DNA of 58,346 nt from an uncultured Lachnospiraceae bacterium. GTDB lineage: Bacteria > Bacillota > Clostridia > Lachnospirales > Lachnospiraceae. Numbering within the stretch: the stretch's first letter is position 1; each line of letters opens with the position of its first letter. The stretch spans positions 1 through 58,346 of the forward strand of contig CANRGP010000002.1 of NCBI GenBank assembly GCA_947630085.1, given 5' to 3'. The position numbers were made by a program, and so were the translations under genes. Under the pieces are notes generated by a model. That model worked only from the letters and a program-made list of their open reading frames with translations, was not told the origin of the DNA and ran no database searches. Positions 51,903 through 58,346 of the stretch are shown one piece after another.

Positions 51903-53387
51903 ATGTCCAAAGACTTACTTCTTAAAGCGCGTGATTTTGAGGCCCGCTACGGGCCGTTCATCTCGGAGGAGCAGCGCCCCGCTTTTCATCTCACCCCTAC
52001 GATCGGATGGATGAACGACCCGAACGGCTTCTCCTTCTACAAAGGAGAGTATCACCTTTTTTATCAGTACAACCCCTATTCTACCGAATGGGGCCCGATG
52101 TACTGGGGGCACGTCAGGACAAAAGACCTTCTGCACTGGGAGCGGCTTCCGGCTGCGATGGCTCCGGATCAGGAGTATGATAAGGACGGGTGCTTTTCCG
52201 GCAGCGCGACGGAGCTTCCGGACGGACGGCAGATGCTTGTGTATACCGGCGTCCGGCGCTGTCTGTCGCCGGAGGGACGCACGGAAGAGACACAGACCCA
52301 GTGCATTGCCTTCGGGGACGGTACGAACTATGTGAAATATGCCGCGAACCCCGTGCTGACGGCCAAAGACCTGCCGGAAGGCGGAAGCGGCGTGGATTTT
52401 CGGGACCCGAAGGTATGGCGGGATACGGACGGCGTATACCGCCTGGTAGTCGGCAACCGGACGCGGGACGGGAGCGGCGCGGTGCTGCTTTACGAGAGCG
52501 CCGACGGAGAGCACTGGTCGCTGCGGGGCCCTGTGGACGCCTCCCGCAACCAGTACGGACTGATGTGGGAATGCCCGGATTTTTTCCCGCTTGACGGGAA
52601 ACAGATCCTCTTTGTCAGCCCGCAGGATATGAGCCCGATCGGCCTGGAGTTTCATGCGGGCAACTGTACGATGTGCCTGATCGGCAGATACGACAGGGAG
52701 AGCAATACGTTTGAGCGTGAGGGAGTTCAGGCGATAGATTACGGCATTGATTTTTATGCGCCGCAGACGCTGCTTGCGCCGGACGGGCGCCGGATCATGA
52801 TCGGATGGATGCAGAACTGGAACACGGTCAGCAGCAAGCCGAGGGACTGCCGCTGGTTCGGGCAGATGTCGCTGCCCAGAGAGCTCAGCATCCGGGACGG
52901 CAGGCTGATCCAGGCGCCGGTCCGCGAGCTGGAGAGCTGCCGCCGGAACAAAGTCATTTATCAGGACGTGCTGGTCAATTCGGAAACAAACCTTCACGGC
53001 ATCCAGGGGCGCATGATCGACATGACGGTAACGGTGCGCCCGGCGGGACGGGGAGACTATTCCTGCTTCCGCCTGAATGTCGCCAGGGACGGGGAATTCG
53101 TCACCACGATCCGTTATAAACCGGATACCAGCATCCTGAAGATCGACCGGACCCACAGCGGAAGCAATTCAGATGTGGTTCACACCCGAAGCCTGCTGGT
53201 CCGGCCAAGAAACGGAGAGATCAAGCTTCGTGTGATAATGGATCGATTCAGCATAGAGGTATTTGTCAACGACGGTGAACAGGCGGCCTCCGCGGCCATT
53301 TACACCCGGCAGGAGGCGGACGCCATCAGCTTCGACGCGATGGGGACCGTGCTGATCGATGTGGAAAAGTATGACCTCGAGGTGTAG
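51903..53387 (+). CDS. Glycoside hydrolase family 32 (sucrose-6-phosphate hydrolase / beta-fructofuranosidase)
   Basis: TPTIGWMNDPNGF, VDFRDPKVW, MWECPDFF catalytic motifs; no signal peptide. Confidence 0.95.
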   Translation: MSKDLLLKARDFEARYGPFISEEQRPAFHLTPTIGWMNDPNGFSFYKGEYHLFYQYNPYSTEWGPMYWGHVRTKDLLHWERLPAAMAPDQEYDKDGCFSGSATELPDGRQMLVYTGVRRCLSPEGRTEETQTQCIAFGDGTNYVKYAANPVLTAKDLPEGGSGVDFRDPKVWRDTDGVYRLVVGNRTRDGSGAVLLYESADGEHWSLRGPVDASRNQYGLMWECPDFFPLDGKQILFVSPQDMSPIGLEFHAGNCTMCLIGRYDRESNTFEREGVQAIDYGIDFYAPQTLLAPDGRRIMIGWMQNWNTVSSKPRDCRWFGQMSLPRELSIRDGRLIQAPVRELESCRRNKVIYQDVLVNSETNLHGIQGRMIDMTVTVRPAGRGDYSCFRLNVARDGEFVTTIRYKPDTSILKIDRTHSGSNSDVVHTRSLLVRPRNGEIKLRVIMDRFSIEVFVNDGEQAASAAIYTRQEADAISFDAMGTVLIDVEKYDLEV

Positions 53388-53402
53388 AAGGAGGAAAAGA
53401 AA

Positions 53403-54374
53403 ATGTTTGATGTCATCGCAATGGGCGAGCTGCTTGTAGACTTTACCTCCGGCGCTCTCAGCCCCCAGGGGAATCCTGTCTACGAGGCAAATCCCGGAGG
53501 CGCGCCCTGCAATGTCCTGGCGATGCTCGGAAAGCTGGGCAGAAGAACGGTATTTATGGGAAAGGTGGGAGACGATATGTTCGGCCGGTGGCTCCGGGAC
53601 ACGGCGGCAGAGGCGGGGATCGATCTGAGCTGCCTGGTGATGGATCCGTCTGCCCACACGACCCTGGCATTTGTGCGGACATTTTCCAACGGCGACCGTG
53701 ATTTTTCGTTTTACCGGGATCCCGGCGCGGATATGCTCCTCACCGCCGATGAGGTCTCGGAGAGCGCCGTGAAGAACAGCAGGATCTTTCACTTCGGAAC
53801 GCTCTCCATGACCCATGCGGGCGTCAGGGAGGCGACGAAAAAGGCCGTGGCCGCCGCGAAGGACGCGGGAGTGACGGTATCGTTTGACCCGAATCTGCGT
53901 CCGCCGCTGTGGCAAAGCCCGGATGAAGCCCGCGAACAGATCGCCTGGGGGCTTTCTCAGTGCGATATCCTGAAAATAGCGGATAATGAGCTGGAATTTA
54001 TGACCGGGGAAAAGGATCTTGATCGGGGCGCGGACATCCTCCGGGAAAGATACCCCGGTATCCGGCTCATCAATGTTACCGCGGGCCCGGACGGAAGCCG
54101 CTCTTACTGCGGGGACAGACGCGTCTGTGTACCGGGGTTCCGTCTGGGAGGAACGATAGAGACGACCGGTGCGGGGGACACGTTCTGCGCCTGCGTCCTG
54201 GATTTTGTGCTGGAGAACGGCACGGACGGGCTGGAGGAGGCCGATCTGGAGAAAATGCTGCGCTTCGCAAATGCCGCCGCCTACCTGGTCACTACAAAGA
54301 AGGGAGCGCTGCGCTCTATGCCGGAAAAGGCGGATGTGGAGCGGATCTTAAAAAGTCAGGGAATGATTTGCTGA
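53403..54374 (+). CDS. PfkB-family carbohydrate kinase (fructokinase)
   Basis: MFDVIAMGELLVDF; GGAPCNVLAMLGKLG; ETTGAGDTFCACVLDF. Confidence 0.93.
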   Translation: MFDVIAMGELLVDFTSGALSPQGNPVYEANPGGAPCNVLAMLGKLGRRTVFMGKVGDDMFGRWLRDTAAEAGIDLSCLVMDPSAHTTLAFVRTFSNGDRDFSFYRDPGADMLLTADEVSESAVKNSRIFHFGTLSMTHAGVREATKKAVAAAKDAGVTVSFDPNLRPPLWQSPDEAREQIAWGLSQCDILKIADNELEFMTGEKDLDRGADILRERYPGIRLINVTAGPDGSRSYCGDRRVCVPGFRLGGTIETTGAGDTFCACVLDFVLENGTDGLEEADLEKMLRFANAAAYLVTTKKGALRSMPEKADVERILKSQGMIC

Positions 54375-54443
54375 GACCGGAAAGTAGCCGGGCCTTTCAT
54401 CATAAGATGGAATAAATACGCTTGCAGGAGTTGCTATCTTAGA

Positions 54444-54920
54444 ATGGAAGAAACGAGAACGGTTTTCGGACGGTACGGACGCGGCGGATACGGCGGAGGG
54501 AAAAGGAGGCTCTGGCTTCTGACTCTGCCGGCGGCGCTGGTGCTGACGGTCGAGCTGCTGCTTGCCGGATGCACATTCAGCAAACCGAAGGATGAAAAGG
54601 TCAGGGATCTGGAATTTACCGTGGCGGCCGAGGCGGATGTGCCGGATGAGCTGCGGCAGATCATTTCCGAGAAGAAGCAGCAGGAGTTCAAACTTACGTA
54701 TAATGACGACCAGAACCTGTACATAGTGGTGGGATACGGGCCGCAGCCTACGGGAGGATACAGCATTGCCGTAAAGGAGCTGTATCTGACGGACAACGCG
54801 ATCGTGATCGATACGGAGCTGATCGGGCCGGAAAAAGGAGAGCCGGCGGCTCAGGAGGTATCCTATCCGTTTGTGATCGTCCGGACGGAATACCTGGAGG
54901 ATCCGGTGGTATTCCGCTGA
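54444..54920 (+). CDS. PrcB C-terminal domain-like lipoprotein
   Basis: LLAGCTF lipobox; YIVVGYGPQPTGGYSIAVKELYLTDNAIVIDTELIGP. Confidence 0.75.
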   Translation: MEETRTVFGRYGRGGYGGGKRRLWLLTLPAALVLTVELLLAGCTFSKPKDEKVRDLEFTVAAEADVPDELRQIISEKKQQEFKLTYNDDQNLYIVVGYGPQPTGGYSIAVKELYLTDNAIVIDTELIGPEKGEPAAQEVSYPFVIVRTEYLEDPVVFR

Positions 54921-55040
54921 AAATAGGTACTTGCCAATTCCTTCCGGAATATGCTATACTGTGAGCACCTGATACGGCGGGGCATATACGGGAATATGGT
55001 CTGCCGGAGCGGGACAGAGAAACGGACAGAGGAACGGCAC

Positions 55041-55709
55041 ATGATCATAAAAGATATCTGGCTCGACATAAAGGCCGTGCAGGAGAGAGATCCCGCAGCG
55101 CGCAGCGCTCTTGAGGTGCTGCTTTTGTACCAGGGCATACACGCGATGATCTGGCATCGGTTTGCCCACTGGTTTTATAAACACAGGATGTTTTTTATCG
55201 CGAGACTGATCTCGCAGATCTCCAGATTTTTTACACAGATCGAGATTCACCCCGGCGCCCAAATGGGCCATGGGATCCTGATCGACCACGGCGGCGGCGT
55301 CGTGATCGGGGAGACGGCCGTAGTCGGCGACAACTGCACCATTTATCAGGGAGTGACCCTGGGAGGGGTCGGAACCAAGAAAGGGAAGCGCCACCCCACT
55401 CTCGGCAACAATGTGACCGTAGGGGCGGGGGCCAAGATCCTGGGTTCCTTTGAGGTCGGCGATAACTGCACCATTGCCGCCAACGCGGTGCTTTTGAAGC
55501 CCCTGGAAGACAATGTGACCGCGGTGGGGGTCCCGGCCCGGCCCATCAAGAAGAACGGCGTACCGCTGCCGCGCGAGGAAAATGCGGTGGTTACGGCGGA
55601 GAATTACTGCCGGATGGAAGCCCGGCTGAAGAACCTGGAGGCCCAGGTGAGATCCCTGAAGGCCCAGCTGAAAGAGCAGGAGGAGCGCAGGGGACAGAAG
55701 GAAAAGTGA
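55041..55709 (+). CDS. cysE: Serine O-acetyltransferase
   Basis: [41 protein letters not shown] hexapeptide repeats. Confidence 0.94.
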   Translation: MIIKDIWLDIKAVQERDPAARSALEVLLLYQGIHAMIWHRFAHWFYKHRMFFIARLISQISRFFTQIEIHPGAQMGHGILIDHGGGVVIGETAVVGDNCTIYQGVTLGGVGTKKGKRHPTLGNNVTVGAGAKILGSFEVGDNCTIAANAVLLKPLEDNVTAVGVPARPIKKNGVPLPREENAVVTAENYCRMEARLKNLEAQVRSLKAQLKEQEERRGQKEK

Positions 55710-55819
55710 ATCAGAAAAGAACCGCCGATCCGGGGCGGGCAGGACGGGAGGATGCCTCCCGGAGCTGCCCGCCCCGACTGTGTCCGGCCGTCTGGGAGGG
55801 CGTTTCCGGGAACTCACAA

Positions 55820-55849
55820 GTCATAAGAGGGAAGCGGCACACATACATT
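55820..55849 (+). promoter_or_regulatory. Sigma-E-like promoter upstream of DUF3794-LysM gene
   Basis: GTCATAA-N15-CATACATT. Confidence 0.6.
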
Positions 55850-55884
55850 GGTAGAAAGCAGGCAGAAAGAGAGTGACGTGGACT

Positions 55885-57468
55885 ATGCTGGAACTGATCA
55901 AAAAAAATATTCATATGAACCGGTGGAAGCACGACGCTTCCGTGCAGATCACACTGGACGACGATTTTATTGTGCCGGATACCATGGATGACATGGAACA
56001 GGTGATCACGTCCGTGGGAGACATACAGGTGGAGTCGGCGAGAAACCAGGGCGATAAGGTCATGATAAAGGGGAAGCTTGCCTTCTGGGTACTCTACCGG
56101 AAGGAGGAGGGCGGGCTGCAGACGCTTGCCGGCTCCATTCCCTTTGAGGAGCCGGTCAATGTGCCGGAGCTGGAGGAGAAGGACCAGATCGGAGTCACCT
56201 GGGAGCTGGAGGATCTGAGCGCCGGGATGATCAATTCAAGGAAGCTGAGTGTGAAAGCCATCGTGACGCTGAAGGTGCGCACGGAAGCCCTATGCGACGC
56301 GGAGGCCGCCGTGGACGTGGTTTCCGACGGAAGCGGAGCGGCCCCGCAGGTGCTGAAGCGGGATGCGGAGGTGGCGGCGATCGCCGTGCGCCGCAAGGAC
56401 ACCTATCGGATAAAAGAGGACATCTCCCTGACCGCCAGCAAGCCCAGCATCGAGCAGCTCATATGGAGCGAGATGAAGCTGCGGGGCGTCACGACCAAAC
56501 CCCTGGACGGAAAGGTCCACGCGGAGGGCGAGCTGATGATATTTCTGATCTACCGGGGAGAAGGAGAGAATACGCCGCTCCAGTGGATGGAGGAGAGCGT
56601 CCCGTTTTCCGGAGAGGTGGACCTTCCGGAGTCGGCCGAGGGGATGATCCCGTCCATTTCCGTCCGGCTGGTACATAAGGAGATCGAGGCGAAACCGGAT
56701 TACGACGGAGAGATGCGGGAGCTGGAGCTGGATGCGGTGCTGGAGCTGGATATGAAGCTTTACGAAGAAAAGAACGTGGAGCTTGTCAGCGATCTGTACG
56801 CAACGGACCGGGAGGTTACGCCCCACATGGGGGAAGCGGCCTTTGACCGGATCCTTTCCAAAACGACCGGGAAATGCAGGATCTCGGAAAAGCTGGAGCT
56901 GGAAAGCGAGGATACCGTCCTGCAGATCTGCCATTACGACGGCGCCGTGCGCGTCGATGAAATCCAGATAACGGAAGACGCGATCACGATCGGCGGCGTT
57001 CTGGATGTTTCGCTGCTGTATATGACCTCCGACGACGCGGAACCTCTGAAGGCGGCCGCGGAACCGGTTCCGTTTGAGTATACGGCGGAAACGCCCGGGA
57101 TCCGCGCGGACAGCGTATATCAGATGAATCCGGGGCTGGAGCAGCTGTCCGTCGCCATGACGGGCGGGGATTCGATAGAGGTCAAGGCGGCGCTGAGCCT
57201 GGATATCCTTGTCCTGCAGCCAATTAAGGAGCCGGTGATCGAGAGCATTACGGAGGCTCCGGCGGATATGGAGAAGCTCGCGCAGATGCCCGGTATCGTG
57301 GGATATATTGTTCAGCCCGGCGACCGGCTGTGGGCTGTGGCGAAGCGGTTCCACACGACACGGGAGAATGTGATGGAGACGAACGGACTGGCCGACGAGA
57401 ACGTTCAGCCCGGCGACCGGCTGATCCTGGTAAAGGAAGTGACGGGAAGCGGCGCCCCGGCCTCCTAG
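55885..57468 (+). CDS. DUF3794 and LysM domain-containing protein (spore-associated type)
   Basis: DUF3794-type N-terminal and middle repeats; C-terminal LysM GYIVQPGDRLWAVAKRFHTTRENVMETNGLADENVQPGDRLILV. Confidence 0.9.
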   Translation: MLELIKKNIHMNRWKHDASVQITLDDDFIVPDTMDDMEQVITSVGDIQVESARNQGDKVMIKGKLAFWVLYRKEEGGLQTLAGSIPFEEPVNVPELEEKDQIGVTWELEDLSAGMINSRKLSVKAIVTLKVRTEALCDAEAAVDVVSDGSGAAPQVLKRDAEVAAIAVRRKDTYRIKEDISLTASKPSIEQLIWSEMKLRGVTTKPLDGKVHAEGELMIFLIYRGEGENTPLQWMEESVPFSGEVDLPESAEGMIPSISVRLVHKEIEAKPDYDGEMRELELDAVLELDMKLYEEKNVELVSDLYATDREVTPHMGEAAFDRILSKTTGKCRISEKLELESEDTVLQICHYDGAVRVDEIQITEDAITIGGVLDVSLLYMTSDDAEPLKAAAEPVPFEYTAETPGIRADSVYQMNPGLEQLSVAMTGGDSIEVKAALSLDILVLQPIKEPVIESITEAPADMEKLAQMPGIVGYIVQPGDRLWAVAKRFHTTRENVMETNGLADENVQPGDRLILVKEVTGSGAPAS

Positions 57469-57710
57469 CGGCCGTCCTTCCGCCCGGCCTTCGCGGGCCC
57501 GCGGAATGAAAAATTTGGATAAAGCTGGATGCACAAAAAGCGGTCTGCGGGATATAATAGAGTGTAAGGGCCATGAATATCGGCAGTACCGTGACCGCAT
57601 CCAGCTGGTGCTTCAGATAGATCAGGGCAACCTGGGCGGCGCCGCGCCCTGCTAGCGTGGAGCCGTCTACATATTGTACGGAGGATAGTGTGAAAGAAAG
57701 TAAAGGACAG

Positions 57711-58024
57711 TCATAAAGTGATATACTGAAACAAGCTATTGAAAAATAGCCTTTTTTGAGACTGGTTGGTTTTGCAACAGTAAGCTAAGAGGCAAGCGAG
57801 GATCATTCGGGCGATCGCAATGATGGCGCGTTTCTTATCGCGGCGTTCCATGATGCGCTCATATTTGACTTGTAGTAAGAAAATCTGTTGGATTTCACGG
57901 CTGCATGAGCAACTTGCACCAATGCAGGTTTGAAGCAGACACCGGCACGTGTGATCCGGACAGATTTTTTTATCGGCGGCTCATTATTGCCGGTAGAGAG
58001 AAGCCATTGACTGAACCGCCACAC
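57711..58024 (-). pseudogene. IS110-family transposase C-terminal remnant (frameshifted)
   Basis: WLLSTGNNEPPIKKSVRITRAGVCFKPALVQVAHAAVKSNRFSYYKS then, in a shifted frame, KYERIMERRDKKRAIIAIARMILACLLAY. Confidence 0.85.
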
Positions 58025-58127
58025 ATTTATTTAACGAGAGTTAAAACAATTCTTAGTGTATGGACTAATAGTGCCACTTATTTGTGCCGCCAACTGAAAG
58101 GAGGCGGAATGGAGATTAAAATGGTGT

Positions 58128-58346
58128 TCAGCTTTGTGTATGATGGTCGTAAAGCGCCTGAAGGTAAGCGGCGGCCAGACTCTTGTCTGTATCATCCAAC
58201 TGCCGATAAATGAAAAGCAGGTATTCCTCGCGTTCCGACAGATGCGTTCCGTTGGAACTTGTATCAAAGAACTGCGAAATGGAAATCCCGAACGCATGAC
58301 AGATTTTGTATAAAGAAGGAACTGTGGGTACAGTACTCCTGTAAAG
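58128..58346 (-). CDS. XRE/HTH_3 family transcriptional regulator, truncated by window edge
   Basis: Minus-strand frame LYRSTVPTVPSLYKICHAFGISISQFFDTSSNGTHLSEREEYLLFIYRQLDDTDKSLAAAYLQALYDHHTQS*. Confidence 0.85.
   Translation of the reverse strand, partial: LYRSTVPTVPSLYKICHAFGISISQFFDTSSNGTHLSEREEYLLFIYRQLDDTDKSLAAAYLQALYDHHTQS

Noticed and set aside
57625-57650. T-box leader (GGGCGGCGCCGCG)
   Set aside because: Invariant TGG of the T-box bulge is not present and there is no downstream amino-acid gene
57650-57700. Group II intron domain V-like segment (GAGCCGTCTACATATTGTACGGA)
   Set aside because: Lacks the 34-nt domain V layout and catalytic triad pairing, and no intron-encoded protein nearby
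57905-58213. 102-aa plus-strand ORF
   Set aside because: Antisense to the IS110 remnant and the XRE regulator tail, both of which have recognisable protein similarity

Overview
58.3 kb Lachnospiraceae/Clostridia-type chromosomal window, mostly well-conserved housekeeping genes with a few accessory blocks. From left to right: tRNA-Tyr, tRNA-Leu and a DUF4317 gene; tRNA-Gly; a complete F-type ATP synthase operon (atpZ/I-B-E-F-H-A-G-D-C) whose c subunit carries a Na+-type ligand signature; a nucleotidyltransferase and a large membrane-anchored protein with a degenerate C39-like tail; murA; a SAM-I riboswitch with metK; feoB/feoA with a small secreted-type ORF of opposite strand between them; thrC, fba, type III glutamine synthetase, luxS, a Ca2+-type P-ATPase and a FAH-family enzyme; a candidate structured RNA leader followed by a repeat-rich, sortase-like surface protein; a RelB/DinJ-YoeB type toxin-antitoxin pair; rubrerythrin/PerR, LysR, PHP; S1-domain protein, small alarmone synthetase, dtd, an FKBP/trigger-factor-like lipoprotein, AzlCD, a TM1266-like regulator, a zinc-ribbon/SH3 protein; an N-terminally truncated ORF, spoIIID; a LacI-controlled fructan/sucrose locus (ABC permeases, binding protein, two lipoproteins, GH32, fructokinase); PrcB-like lipoprotein, cysE, a DUF3794-LysM spore-type protein; and, at the right edge, an IS110-family transposase remnant and a truncated XRE regulator. 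The most interesting non-obvious signals are the 5' structured leader at ~27.95-28.17 kb, the altered sorting motif (IPKTRD) in the surface protein, the paired sigma-E-like promoters before spoIIID and the DUF3794-LysM gene, the perfect palindromes in the LacI-regulated promoter region, and the degenerate C39-like protein. All calls are from reading sequence only; no database search was run.
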